Translations under genes and position numbers: made by a program
Assembly (NCBI GenBank): GCA_017882825.1
Contig: JADGOS010000002.1
Coordinates: forward strand, 1 to 47,894
Direction: 5' to 3'
DNA length: 47,894 nucleotides
Source: Demequinaceae bacterium
GTDB lineage: Bacteria; Actinomycetota; Actinomycetes; Actinomycetales; Demequinaceae
The notes under the pieces: model-generated
Told to the model about the DNA's origin: nothing
Database searches by the model: none
The model's input: only the letters and a program-made list of their open reading frames with translations
Shown: positions 10,768-20,572 of the stretch, piece by piece
Position numbering within the stretch: the first letter of the stretch is position 1
Layout of the letters: the number at the start of each line of letters is the position of its first letter

Positions 10768-12768
10768 ATGTCCTCCGCCCCTCGCCCCTCCGTTGGGCGC
10801 ATCCCGGTCCTCGGCGTCGGGCCCTCCCTTGAGGAGGGACGGTGGCCGGCCAAGGCCGTCGTCGGCGAGGCCGTGCCCGTGTGGGCGACGATCATGCGCG
10901 AGGGCCACGACGCCGTCGGAGCCACGCTTGTGGTGACGGCACCGGACGGCACGACTACCTCGAAGCCGATGCCGTGCCAGGACTTCGGCATGAGCCTGTA
11001 CCGGGCCTCGACGATCCCCTCGACGACCGGCGACTACGTGTTCGCGGTCGAGGCTTGGTCGGACCCCGTCACGACGTGGCGCACCGTGGCCGAGGTCAAA
11101 CTCCACGCGGGCCAGGACATCCAGCTCGTCCTGGCAGAGGGCGTCGCGGTGCTTGAGCGCGCCGCCGAACAGCCGGGGCGCGCGGCAGCCGACGCGAGGC
11201 TTCTTTACGGCGCGATCGCGGCCCTCCGCGACACTCGGCTCGACCCCGAGGCGCGGGTGGCCGCGGCGATGAGCCCGAAGGTGCGCGCCCTACTGGAACG
11301 GGCTCCCCTCAGGGAATGGGTCACGCGCTCGGCGCAGTACCCTCTACGCGTCGACCGCGAGCGCGCGCTGGTGAGCGCCTGGTACGAGATGTTCCCCCGT
11401 TCCGAGGGCGCGAGGTACGACGCGGCGACCAAGGCCTGGGTCTCGGGCACGTTCGCGACGGCGGCGAGGCGGCTGCCCGCGATCGCGCGGATGGGCTTCG
11501 ACATCGTCTACCTCACCCCGATCCACCCCATCGGCACCACCTTCAGGAAGGGCCGCAACAATTCGCTCGACGCCGGCCCCGATGATCCGGGGAGTCCCTA
11601 CGCAATCGGCTCGCCCGACGGGGGTCACGACGCCATTCACCCCCAACTCGGGACGTTGGCCGACTTCCTCGCGTTCGTCGCGAAGGCAAAGAAGTCCGGA
11701 CTCGAGGTGGGGCTCGACTTCGCGCTCCAGTGCTCGCCGGACCACCCGTGGGTCACGGAGCATCCCGAGTGGTTCGGCGTCCGCGCCGACGGCTCCATCG
11801 CGTACGCGGAGAATCCCCCCAAGAAGTACCAGGACATCTACCCGCTCAGCTTCGACCGCGATCCCGAGGGCCTGTACCTCGCGATCCGCGAGGTGCTCGA
11901 GGTCTGGATCCGCGCGGGCGTCACCGCCTTCCGCGTCGATAACCCCCACACCAAGCCGCTGACGTTTTGGGAGCGACTACTCGCCGACGTTCGGGCCTCG
12001 CACCCCGAAATCATCTTCCTCAGCGAGGCCTTCACGCTTCCCCCGATGATGCACATGCTCGCGAAGATCGGCTTCCACCAGTCCTACACGTACTTCACGT
12101 GGCGGCCCACAGCGACGGAGATGGGCGACTATCTCACCGAACTGGCGGGTGCCAGCTCCTACTACATGCGCCCCAGCTTTTGGCCGACGACGCATGACAT
12201 CCTGACCCCCGACATGCAGTCGGGTGGGGCCCCGATCTTCGCCGCCAGGGCGGTCATCGCCGCGACCGGGTCGCCGTCCTGGGGCATCTACTCGGGGTAC
12301 GAACTCGTCGAGAACGTCGCGCGGCCGGGCGTCGAGGAGCAGATCGACAACGAGAAGTACGAATACAAGCCGCGCGAGTGGGCGAGGGCGAGGCGGCTCG
12401 GGATCGCCCAACTACTCACCACCCTCAACGAGACTCGGCGGGCGCATCCCTCCCTCCAGCGGATGCGCGGCCTCACGGTCCACCCGACGGACAACCCCGC
12501 GATCCTCTGCTTCTCTCGCCACGTCTCCGCCCAGGAGTCCCCCACGGGATTCGCCGACGCGGTCATCGTCGCCGTCTCGTTCGATCCCTTCCACGAGCAG
12601 GCCACCACGGTGACGTTCGATCCCGCGGCGATAGGGTTGACGAGCGGCCATCCCTTCGCGGTCGAGGACGCGCTGACGGGGCAGACCTACGAGTGGGGCG
12701 ATACCTTCTACGTCAAGCTCGGCCCCAGGACTTCCATGGCACACGTCGCGGCGGTGAGGCTCGCATGA
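10768..12768 (+). CDS. glgE: Alpha-1,4-glucan:maltose-1-phosphate maltosyltransferase GlgE
   Basis: GFDIVYLTPIHPIGTTFRKGRNN, FALQCSPDHPWVTEHPEWF, VTAFRVDNPHTKPLTFWE, IIFLSEAFT. Confidence 0.94.
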   Translation: MSSAPRPSVGRIPVLGVGPSLEEGRWPAKAVVGEAVPVWATIMREGHDAVGATLVVTAPDGTTTSKPMPCQDFGMSLYRASTIPSTTGDYVFAVEAWSDPVTTWRTVAEVKLHAGQDIQLVLAEGVAVLERAAEQPGRAAADARLLYGAIAALRDTRLDPEARVAAAMSPKVRALLERAPLREWVTRSAQYPLRVDRERALVSAWYEMFPRSEGARYDAATKAWVSGTFATAARRLPAIARMGFDIVYLTPIHPIGTTFRKGRNNSLDAGPDDPGSPYAIGSPDGGHDAIHPQLGTLADFLAFVAKAKKSGLEVGLDFALQCSPDHPWVTEHPEWFGVRADGSIAYAENPPKKYQDIYPLSFDRDPEGLYLAIREVLEVWIRAGVTAFRVDNPHTKPLTFWERLLADVRASHPEIIFLSEAFTLPPMMHMLAKIGFHQSYTYFTWRPTATEMGDYLTELAGASSYYMRPSFWPTTHDILTPDMQSGGAPIFAARAVIAATGSPSWGIYSGYELVENVARPGVEEQIDNEKYEYKPREWARARRLGIAQLLTTLNETRRAHPSLQRMRGLTVHPTDNPAILCFSRHVSAQESPTGFADAVIVAVSFDPFHEQATTVTFDPAAIGLTSGHPFAVEDALTGQTYEWGDTFYVKLGPRTSMAHVAAVRLA

Positions 12769-12815
12769 TCCCCCGCTCCGCGCCTCGCGTGCCCTCGATC
12801 GGTCGGCGGTAGACG

Positions 12816-14990
12816 ATGCCAAGGAGGATTGATCCCGGGCTCCTTGCGGAAGTTGCGGCGGGCATGCACTACGAGCCTCACGCGGTCCTCGGCGCGCACT
12901 CCGACGGCGCAGGGGGCGTCTCCATCCGCGTGCTTCGCCCCCTCGCCACCACCGTGCGCATCGAGACGCTCGACGGCACGTTCGACGCCACCCACGAACA
13001 CGAGGGGATCTGGGTCACGAACATCGACGCGGCCGAGCCACCGGACTACCGGGTGCGCGTCACCTATGACGCGGATGAACTTCGCCAGGACGACCCGTAC
13101 CGGTTCCTTCCCACGCTCGGCGACCTGGACATCCACCTGATCAAGGAGGGCAGGCACGAGCGACTGTGGGAGGCGCTGGGCGCAAACGTCAGGCGCTTCC
13201 CCTCCGTGCTCGGAGATGTCGAGGGCACGGCGTTCGCGGTCTGGGCGCCGAACGCGAGGATCGTGCGCGTGGCCGGCGACTTCAACCACTGGCAGGGATC
13301 GCAACACGCGATGAGGATGATCGGTTCCTCCGGGGTGTGGGAGTTGTTCGTTCCGGGGGTCGGTTCGGGGACACGGTACAAGTTCGAGGTCCTCGGACGA
13401 GACGGCCACTGGCAACAGAAGGCCGACCCCATGGCGCGGGCCACGGAGGCACCACCCCAGACGGCCTCGATCGTCACCGAGACGCGGCACGCGTGGAAGG
13501 ACGCGGAGTGGATGAGCGCGCGCGAGCAGGGCGCCCCGCACCGAGAGCCCATGAGCGTCTACGAGGTCCACCTGGGTTCGTGGAAGCCCGGGCTCTCCTA
13601 TCGCCAACTCGCCAAGGAACTCGTCGCGTATGTCCGCGACGCGGGCTTCACCCACGTGGAACTCATGCCCATCGCGGAGCACCCGTTCGGCGGCTCATGG
13701 GGCTATCAGGTCACCTCGTACTACGCGCCGACGGCAAGGTTCGGAACCCCCGACGACTTCCGCACCCTCGTCGACGCGTTCCATTCCGCGGGCATCGGCG
13801 TCCTCGTTGACTGGGTTCCGGGGCACTTCCCCCGCGACGAGTGGGCCCTCGCAAGGTTCGACGGGACGCCACTCTACGAGCACCCCGACCCCCTGCGCGG
13901 CGAGCAGCCGGAGTGGGGGACGCTCGTCTTCGACTTCGGCCGACCCGAGGTGCGCAACTTCCTCGTGGCGAATGCCCTCTATTGGCTCAAGGAGTTCCAC
14001 GTCGACGGTCTGCGCGTCGACGCCGTCGCGTCGATGCTCTACCTGGACTACTCACGCAAGGCGGGGCAGTGGCGGCCGAACATCCACGGGGGCAGGGAGA
14101 ACCTCGACGCGATCGCGTTCCTCCAGGAGGTCAACGCGACCTGCTACCGACACTGCCCCGGCATCAGCATGATCGCCGAGGAGTCGACGGCGTGGCCGGG
14201 GGTCACCGCGCAGACGAGCGCGGGCGGCCTTGGTTTCGGCCTCAAGTGGAACATGGGCTGGATGAACGACACCCTCCGCTACCTTGCCGAGGATCCGATC
14301 AACCACTCCCACCATCACGGGACCGCGACCTTCTCGATGATGTACGCGTTCTCCGAGCAGTTCCTGCTGCCCCTGAGCCACGACGAGGTAGTCCACGGCA
14401 AGGGATCGCTCTGGGGCCGGATGCACGGCGACGCGTGGCAGAAGGCCGCGAACGTGCGTGCCCTTCTCGCCTACCAGTGGACCCACCCCGGCAAGCAACT
14501 GATCTTCATGGGGGACGAGTTCGCCCAGGAGGCGGAGTGGTCCGAGGGTCGCTCGCTCGATTGGTGGCATCTCGACGAACCGCTCCACGCCGGCATCCGG
14601 CGACTCGTGACCGATCTCAACGCCGTCTACCGCACCCACCCCCAGCTCTGGGAGCTCGACGCCGAGGCCGCGGGCTTCGAATGGATCGACGCCGACGACG
14701 CCGCACACAATGTCCTCCCCTTCCTTCGCAAGGACAGAGCGGGGGCTTCCATCGCGATCGTGGCGAATTTCGCGGGCATCCCGCACGAGGGCTATCGCCT
14801 GGGCCTGCCCGAGGGCGGAACGTGGCACGAGATCCTCAATACCGACTCGGCGCTATACGGAGGCTCTGACGTCGGGAATCTCGGCACGGTCATTGCCGAG
14901 GATCGTCCGCACGGGCGGTGGCCGCATTCCGCGGTCCTCCGCCTTCCCCCGCTTGCCGTCATCGTGCTGCGGCCGGGACCCCGCCCCTAG
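12816..14990 (+). CDS. glgB: 1,4-alpha-glucan branching enzyme GlgB
   Basis: [68 protein letters not shown]. Confidence 0.95.
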   Translation: MPRRIDPGLLAEVAAGMHYEPHAVLGAHSDGAGGVSIRVLRPLATTVRIETLDGTFDATHEHEGIWVTNIDAAEPPDYRVRVTYDADELRQDDPYRFLPTLGDLDIHLIKEGRHERLWEALGANVRRFPSVLGDVEGTAFAVWAPNARIVRVAGDFNHWQGSQHAMRMIGSSGVWELFVPGVGSGTRYKFEVLGRDGHWQQKADPMARATEAPPQTASIVTETRHAWKDAEWMSAREQGAPHREPMSVYEVHLGSWKPGLSYRQLAKELVAYVRDAGFTHVELMPIAEHPFGGSWGYQVTSYYAPTARFGTPDDFRTLVDAFHSAGIGVLVDWVPGHFPRDEWALARFDGTPLYEHPDPLRGEQPEWGTLVFDFGRPEVRNFLVANALYWLKEFHVDGLRVDAVASMLYLDYSRKAGQWRPNIHGGRENLDAIAFLQEVNATCYRHCPGISMIAEESTAWPGVTAQTSAGGLGFGLKWNMGWMNDTLRYLAEDPINHSHHHGTATFSMMYAFSEQFLLPLSHDEVVHGKGSLWGRMHGDAWQKAANVRALLAYQWTHPGKQLIFMGDEFAQEAEWSEGRSLDWWHLDEPLHAGIRRLVTDLNAVYRTHPQLWELDAEAAGFEWIDADDAAHNVLPFLRKDRAGASIAIVANFAGIPHEGYRLGLPEGGTWHEILNTDSALYGGSDVGNLGTVIAEDRPHGRWPHSAVLRLPPLAVIVLRPGPRP

Positions 14991-15002
14991 TGCGGTGTTG
15001 CT

Positions 15003-15890
15003 CTAATTCAGCGCCGACGCCAGGGCCCGGCGGCCCTCGGCCACGGCCTCGGCGTGGATACCGACCACCTCGAAGAGCTCAACGAGTCGCTCCCTGACGC
15101 TTTCCCTGCGGGCTCCGTCCGTTGCCCGCACGGCGTCCACGAGTCGCGCGAATGCCGCACTGGCCCGTCCCATCGCGACCTCTGCGTCGGCGGCGCCGAA
15201 TGCCGCCTCGATGTCCCCGGGGACGGCGTCCGCGGCTGCGATGAGCGCGGCGAGATCCGCGTCTGCGGTCCGCTGGAAGTGCCGCGCCCGCGCGAGCCCC
15301 ACGCGCGCATCGGCATCCTTCGGGTTCTCCCGGAGCGCGCGGGAGTAGGCGGCGACGGCCGCCTCGGCGTCGCCCCGCTCCATCGCCTCAAGCGCCTCGA
15401 CGTGGCGCGGGGGTATCGGCTCGGGCGCGGGCTCCGCAGGGGCGCCCCCCGCGGAAGGTTCCTCTGCGGGCAGGCCCGCCGACGCCGCGATCTGGAGCAC
15501 CTGCTCGTAGACGGCGGCGATCTGCTCCGCCGTCGCGACCCCCTGGAAGAGGGGCGCCGGCCGCCCGGCGATGATTCCCACTACCGCGGGCACGGCGTAC
15601 ACCTGGAGCGCCTCGGCGATCGCGGGGTTGCGCTGGACCTCGCACCCCACCACTGCGAGTCGCCCGGCGTATTGCTGGGCGACCTCGGCCAGCAGCGTCG
15701 TGAGTTCGCGGGAGGCGGGGCTGACGTCGGCCCAGAACGCGATGATGATCGGGAGGCGCCTGGACCGCTCGACGATGGCCCCGAAACTCTCCTCGGTGAC
15801 CTCGTCGACCGCGGCGCCCGCGGTGGGAGGGGCGCCGAGCAACGAAAGGTCAACGGCGCCGTGGACGCCTATGGGCACATCGTCGGTCAC
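15003..15890 (-). CDS. Thioredoxin-fold / TPR protein (YbbN/CnoX-like) lacking the CxxC motif
   Basis: N-terminal PIIIAFWADVSPASRELTTLLAEVAQQYAGRLAVVGCEVQRNPAIAEALQVYAVPAVVGIIAGRP followed by a TPR-like C-terminal domain (ALEAMERGDAEAAVAAYSRALRENPKDADARVGLAR). Confidence 0.85.
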   Translation of the reverse strand: MTDDVPIGVHGAVDLSLLGAPPTAGAAVDEVTEESFGAIVERSRRLPIIIAFWADVSPASRELTTLLAEVAQQYAGRLAVVGCEVQRNPAIAEALQVYAVPAVVGIIAGRPAPLFQGVATAEQIAAVYEQVLQIAASAGLPAEEPSAGGAPAEPAPEPIPPRHVEALEAMERGDAEAAVAAYSRALRENPKDADARVGLARARHFQRTADADLAALIAAADAVPGDIEAAFGAADAEVAMGRASAAFARLVDAVRATDGARRESVRERLVELFEVVGIHAEAVAEGRRALASALN

Positions 15891-16873
15891 TTGGCGTCCG
15901 TCAAGGTCACGTCGACGAGGTGGTGGTCGGCCGCGACAACGGACGGCAGTAGCGAGGCATCCTTGGGGACGCTCAGGACGACGAAGTCGCGGTAGTAGTG
16001 GACGACGCTATCGGCGAGCGCGCCCTCGAGGAGCGCCTTGTCCGAGTCGGGGAGCGCGAGTTGCGCGCCGGGGACGGTGAAGACGCTCGTCACCGTGATG
16101 GGGACGAGCACCAGCGTGCTCCCCTCGGCCGTCACGAGCGCGAAGGCCTCATCCGGCCTCGCCTCGATCTTGTCGACGTAGCTTCCGGCGCGCGCAGCCG
16201 CCGCCGCCGAGAGGGCAGTCCGCGCCGCGAACATCCGTGCTCGGTAGGTGTCTGGGGCGAAGGTCGGCGCCGTGGGCTCGCCCTTGGTCAGGAGATCGAC
16301 ATAGGCGTCGATCGCAGCCTTCGGCGTGAGGGAATAGCCCTCGGCATCGAGAGGTATCTGGGTGAATCCGGCGCTCTGGTTCGCCATGGCGGGAACGATG
16401 GCGGCCGGCAACATGTGGGCCCACTCGCGCAACTGGTAGTTGGAGCGAGCGTCGTCCTGGACCCACATCAGAACGAGCGGGGTGAGGGTCGCGTCGGGGG
16501 GGGAGGTGACGACGACCATCGCGCGCGGCCAGTCCGTTGCGTTGCTGGCGTAAACCGCGAGGACGTCGGACGGCAACACGTCGGGGGCCGCGCCTCCCGC
16601 GGCCGCGACGAGGTACTCGGCCGAGCGAACCGCGGCGGCGTCACCGCCGACGCGAAGCGCGGCGAGCGACGCCTGCTTCGCGGCGTCCGCCGCGGCGAGG
16701 GACGCGAACGTGTCGGCCAGGATCGCGGTGGACTGATCGGCCATAACCGCCCCGGACTCGGCGACCGCCGGCGTTGTAGACGGCACGGGCAGGGGGATCT
16801 CGCACGCCGCGAGGGACGCGAGCGCGAGCGCGATCGTCACCAATGCCGCGCATCTCCGAACGGACGCGTTCAC
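15887..16873 (-). CDS. Putative lipoprotein of unknown function
   Basis: MNASVRRCAALVTIALALASLAAC lipoprotein signal. 4-nt overlaps with both neighbouring CDSs. Confidence 0.75.
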   Translation of the reverse strand: MNASVRRCAALVTIALALASLAACEIPLPVPSTTPAVAESGAVMADQSTAILADTFASLAAADAAKQASLAALRVGGDAAAVRSAEYLVAAAGGAAPDVLPSDVLAVYASNATDWPRAMVVVTSPPDATLTPLVLMWVQDDARSNYQLREWAHMLPAAIVPAMANQSAGFTQIPLDAEGYSLTPKAAIDAYVDLLTKGEPTAPTFAPDTYRARMFAARTALSAAAAARAGSYVDKIEARPDEAFALVTAEGSTLVLVPITVTSVFTVPGAQLALPDSDKALLEGALADSVVHYYRDFVVLSVPKDASLLPSVVAADHHLVDVTLTDAK

Positions 16874-17796
16874 TCGGCGTCCTCCTCTTTCGCGGCGCGC
16901 CGGGCGCGCCGCGAACGGGGGTCCGAAATCGTCTCGGTCGGCGGAGCCGTCTGGGTCGGCGGAGCCGTCTGGGTCGGCGGAGCCGTCTGGGTCGGCGGAG
17001 CCGTCTGGGTCGGCGGAGCCGTCTGGGTCGTCTGGGTCGGCGGGGTCGGCGGAGCCGTCTGGGTCGGCGGGGTCGGCGGGGTCGGCCGGGTCGGCTCCGG
17101 TGGAATTTTGGCTTCCGGCTCGGCTACGTCCTGCGGCTTGAAATCCTGCCTCTGGACCACCACGTCGGTCGTCTCGACCTGCGACTCCGCGACCTCCCTG
17201 ACCCCCGCCCGACGCGGGCGAAGGTCAAGCCATAGCAGTGCGAAGAGGACCATGCTGATGGCCGCGAGGAGCGCGCCGGCCGAGAGGGCGGGCCACGCCC
17301 ACCCATAGCCGGGGTCGCGGGATAGCTCGATCGAGATCTTGCTCAGCGGTCCGTGGCTCCGAGTGACCACGACGACCGCGAGGCCCGCGGGAACGTCCGC
17401 CGGGAAGATGTGCGTCGCACCGGCACTGACCGTGTTGGATCGCCAGATGTCGCCCGTCAGGTCCTTGCCGTCATAGGAGTAGAGATCCGGCTTCAGCGTC
17501 TTGACTTCCGTCCAGCTCGAGACCCCCTGGACGTAAATCGAGGACTCGCCGCGGTGCCAGGCGTAAGCGTCGACGGGGCGCGCGGTGCGGGTCTCCATCC
17601 ATGGCTCGCCCTCGACGACGATGTCCATGACGCCGTCCATCGCGAGGACCTGTGGCGGGATGACGACGACGGCCCTATCGAGCGGCGCGGACGCCCACAC
17701 CACCGCGTCGGGCTTGGCGATCAGCCCCACGCCGCCCGCAATCGCCAAGGCGATGCCAGCGACGCCTGCTCCGATCGCTCCCGCGCGTATCACCAC
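16870..17796 (-). CDS. Two-TM membrane protein with cytoplasmic PPTQTA repeat tail
   Basis: N-terminal TM (GAGVAGIALAIAGGVGLIA), second TM (AWPALSAGALLAAISMVLFALLWLDL), tail PPTQTAPPTQTAPPTQTAPPTQTAPPTE. GTG start. 4-nt overlap with the following lipoprotein gene. Confidence 0.75.
   Translation of the reverse strand: MVIRAGAIGAGVAGIALAIAGGVGLIAKPDAVVWASAPLDRAVVVIPPQVLAMDGVMDIVVEGEPWMETRTARPVDAYAWHRGESSIYVQGVSSWTEVKTLKPDLYSYDGKDLTGDIWRSNTVSAGATHIFPADVPAGLAVVVVTRSHGPLSKISIELSRDPGYGWAWPALSAGALLAAISMVLFALLWLDLRPRRAGVREVAESQVETTDVVVQRQDFKPQDVAEPEAKIPPEPTRPTPPTPPTQTAPPTPPTQTTQTAPPTQTAPPTQTAPPTQTAPPTQTAPPTETISDPRSRRARRAAKEEDAE
16940..17092. repeat. 18-bp tandem repeat (GGCGGAGCCGTCTGGGTC) with degenerate 9-bp derivatives
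   Basis: Five perfect consecutive copies at 16940-17029, one more at 17048-17065, and 9-bp half-units (GGCGGGGTC, GTCTGGGTC) between and after. Confidence 0.95.
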
Positions 17797-17858
17797 GTGC
17801 CTCCCTCGTTCGACCCTCCACTCTAGAAGGTAACGCGCGGCGCGGCGACGACGTCGCG

Positions 17859-17887
17859 TTGTGATGTCCCAATATGGCCACTACCCT
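17859..17887 (+). promoter_or_regulatory. Candidate sigma-70-type promoter for the DivIVA-like gene
   Basis: TTGTGA (17859-17864), 17-nt spacer, TACCCT (17882-17887). An AAGGAG Shine-Dalgarno precedes the ATG at 17923. Confidence 0.4.
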
Positions 17888-17922
17888 GGGAGCGAACACT
17901 GCCCCGCATCCAAGGAGTGCCC

Positions 17923-19293
17923 ATGTCCGAGCCCAACACGCCCTTCCCGATCGCCATGCGGGGATACGACCGTGACGCCGTCGCGGCATTCGTCGGGCAG
18001 TTGGAGGACCAGGTGCGCGACGCCCAACGTGAGGCAGCGGCCGCGCGCGCCGAGGCGGCACGAGTTCAGGGCGACCTTGAGGCGGCGCAGGGCTCCCTCC
18101 GTGAGGCGGCGAAGCCCACGTACACGGGCCTGGGGTCGCGCGTCGAGCAATTGCTCCGCTCCGCGGAGGAGCAGTCCGCCGACGTCCTGACGCGCGCGAA
18201 CACACACGCGCAGGAGACGGTGGCCCGCGCGAACCTCGCCGCGCAGCAACTCCGGGCGCGGGCGGACAACGAGGTCGCGGAGTTGCTCTCGCAGCACCGC
18301 CGGGACATCGACGAAATCCGCGCGAGGGCGCAGTCCGAGACTGCGCTCCTGCGCGAGACGGCGGAGCGCGAGACGTCGGAACTGACCGAGCGGACGAACC
18401 GCAACGTCGAGAGCCAGCTCGCTGAGATCGCTGGCGAGCTCAACGAGAGGCGGGCTTCCACCGAGCGGGAGATCAGCGCCCTCATGGCGACCGCCGAGCG
18501 TGAAGCGACAGAGTTGCGAGTCGGCAGCCAGCGCGACGCGCAGGCGCTCGGCGAGACGTCCCGCATTGAGGCCGAGCGCCTCGTGAGCGACGCCAAGGCG
18601 CAGGCGGCGAGCATCATGGACGAGGCCCGCACCGAGCGAGACAAGACCCGCCAGGAGACCCTGCGCCTACGCGAAGACCTTCAGGTCGAGGGTGCACAGA
18701 AGCGCGAGGACGCAGAGCAGCAACTCAAGCGCCGGTACGAAGAGGCGAACGTCGAGTACGAGAAGCTCGTCGCCGACGCCAGGGAGCGCGCCGCCGAGGG
18801 CGAGCAGCGCGCGCGGGAGGCCCTTGAGCGCTCAGGGGTGGTGCGCTCCGAGGCGGAGGCGCACGCGGACACGCTCCTCGCCAACGCGCGCAAGAACGCC
18901 GACGAGATCATCACCGATGCCCGCGAACACGCCGAGAAGATCATGAGCGAGGCGGTCAACGACGCGGAGCGCGAGCGGAGCGCGGCGCTCACGGCGGTGG
19001 ACGGCCTCAACCGTCAGCGAGAGTCCATCACCTCCTACCTTGACGAGTTGCGCACGCTCCTCGTCGCGGATCCCACCGCCACGCGATCGCCCGAACGCAC
19101 CGCGGCCCTCGCGGCTGTGCTCGACGGGGGTGCCAGCGTCGACTCCGCGCCGGAGCCCGTCTTCGACCAGCCCGAGCCCGAGGAGCCTGCCGCCTACGAG
19201 CCCGCCGCCTACGAGGCCGACGACCTCGAGGACGCCGACGACCCCGACGTCGACGACCCCGAGCCTCCCCGGCCCCCCCGGCACGACGACTAG
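17923..19293 (+). CDS. DivIVA-like coiled-coil protein
   Basis: N-terminal FPIAMRGYDRDAVAAFVGQLEDQVRDAQ (DivIVA-like), long Ala/Glu/Arg coiled coil, acidic Pro-rich C-terminus. Confidence 0.8.
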   Translation: MSEPNTPFPIAMRGYDRDAVAAFVGQLEDQVRDAQREAAAARAEAARVQGDLEAAQGSLREAAKPTYTGLGSRVEQLLRSAEEQSADVLTRANTHAQETVARANLAAQQLRARADNEVAELLSQHRRDIDEIRARAQSETALLRETAERETSELTERTNRNVESQLAEIAGELNERRASTEREISALMATAEREATELRVGSQRDAQALGETSRIEAERLVSDAKAQAASIMDEARTERDKTRQETLRLREDLQVEGAQKREDAEQQLKRRYEEANVEYEKLVADARERAAEGEQRAREALERSGVVRSEAEAHADTLLANARKNADEIITDAREHAEKIMSEAVNDAERERSAALTAVDGLNRQRESITSYLDELRTLLVADPTATRSPERTAALAAVLDGGASVDSAPEPVFDQPEPEEPAAYEPAAYEADDLEDADDPDVDDPEPPRPPRHDD

Positions 19294-19307
19294 TCGTCGG
19301 CCGCGGC

Positions 19308-19766
19308 GTGACCACCTCTCCCGCTGATCGCGACCCCGTTGACCGCGAACCAGGGGATCGCCACGCTACCGCGGAGCGCTCCTTCGCGCGGGCCGATGGC
19401 CTTGACCGGGCACGCGCTATCGAGAGCCGCGCCGCGGGGGTTCTCATCGCGGACTTCGCTCGGCGCGCCGCAGAGGCCAGCCTCTCGACCACGCGCCTAC
19501 GAGCCAGAAGTTACGGCGGCAACGCGAGCTACCGCACGAACGTCGACGGCTGGTACATCCGGCGCGACCACTCCATAGGGGTCGGAGCGGACGGGAACTT
19601 CTACGTCCTGTCGACGCCGTCGAGCCTCGCAGCGCGCGTCTCGGGCGTCGTCATCACGCCGAGCAACGCACCCCTCGAGCTCGGAAGGGGCGCTCGCGAC
19701 GGAGAGTCGATCCCCCTCGCCGACGCGCTCGAGAAGCGCCTCGCGGCCGGCGACGCATACCCCTAG
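19308..19766 (+). CDS. Conserved-looking hypothetical protein
   Basis: Compact C-terminal domain VDGWYIRRDHSIGVGADGNFYVLSTPSSL...LGRGARDGESIPLADALEKRL. GTG start just downstream of the divIVA-like gene. Confidence 0.6.
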   Translation: MTTSPADRDPVDREPGDRHATAERSFARADGLDRARAIESRAAGVLIADFARRAAEASLSTTRLRARSYGGNASYRTNVDGWYIRRDHSIGVGADGNFYVLSTPSSLAARVSGVVITPSNAPLELGRGARDGESIPLADALEKRLAAGDAYP

Positions 19767-20572
19767 GGGCGCTCGAACAGGTTTGCCAGGGCGGCCGCGA
19801 CGGCCTGAGGCGCCTCAAGGGGGCTCAGGTGCCCCGCCCCGTCGATCACGACCGTCCGAGAGCCCAGCGCGCGCGCCATCCGATCGGAATCGTCGCGGCT
19901 CGTGACCGAGTCGAGGCTACCCCAAGCGACGACGGACGGCCCGCGGAAGGCCTCGAGCACCCCGGTGCGATCCGGACGCCCCGCCATCGCCCGCTGGCCC
20001 CATGCTGCCGCGGCGGGCAACGTCGCCGCGATGATCGCCTCCGCCTCGTCGACGGCGGCCTTTCGACCCTGTCCCTCCACGCCGATGAGTCCTTCGGCCG
20101 CGGCCCGCGGATCGGGGAAGCCCTCCTCGCCCTCGATCGAGCGCGCCGCCTCGAGGCGCGCCGCACGCTTGGCGTCGTCATCGGCGGCCGACCTCGTGTC
20201 GAGCAGCCCGAGCCCCGCCACGGCGTCGGGATGCCGCTGGGCGATGGCGAGGGCGACGTAGCCCCCCATCGAGCAACCCACCCAGTGCGCCGCCGCTGCG
20301 CCGATGCCTCCGCGCAGGGTCGCGACGGCCGCGTCGGCGATCGCGTCGATGGTGGGCTCCACGCCGGGCCACATCGGCGTGGTACCGAAGCCCGGGTAGT
20401 CGAATCCGTGGGCGGTGATGCCCCGCGCCGCCAACCCGCGCTCGAGCGATGCCCACATGCGCGCGGTGAGCGGGAAGGCGGGCAGCAGGACGACGGGAGG
20501 GCGTCCGGGGGTGCCAGCGGCAGGGAATGCCCCCCGAAGGCCAACATGCAGGACGCGCGGCGGAATGCTCAT
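19763..20572 (-). CDS. Alpha/beta hydrolase
   Basis: VVLLPAFPLTARMW, GFDYPGFGTTP, WVGCSMGGYVALAIAQRHPDAVAGLGLLDT (GxSxG), VVIDGAGHLSPLEAP. Confidence 0.88.
   Translation of the reverse strand: MSIPPRVLHVGLRGAFPAAGTPGRPPVVLLPAFPLTARMWASLERGLAARGITAHGFDYPGFGTTPMWPGVEPTIDAIADAAVATLRGGIGAAAAHWVGCSMGGYVALAIAQRHPDAVAGLGLLDTRSAADDDAKRAARLEAARSIEGEEGFPDPRAAAEGLIGVEGQGRKAAVDEAEAIIAATLPAAAAWGQRAMAGRPDRTGVLEAFRGPSVVAWGSLDSVTSRDDSDRMARALGSRTVVIDGAGHLSPLEAPQAVAAALANLFERP

Noticed and set aside
16843-17308. Plus-strand ORFs with RLGRRSRLGRRS / VGGAVWVGGAVW repeats over the 18-bp repeat
   Set aside because: They are shadow frames of the minus-strand PPTQTA gene; an 18-bp periodic sequence keeps several frames open. 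The minus-strand gene has TM segments and 4-nt overlap with its neighbour.
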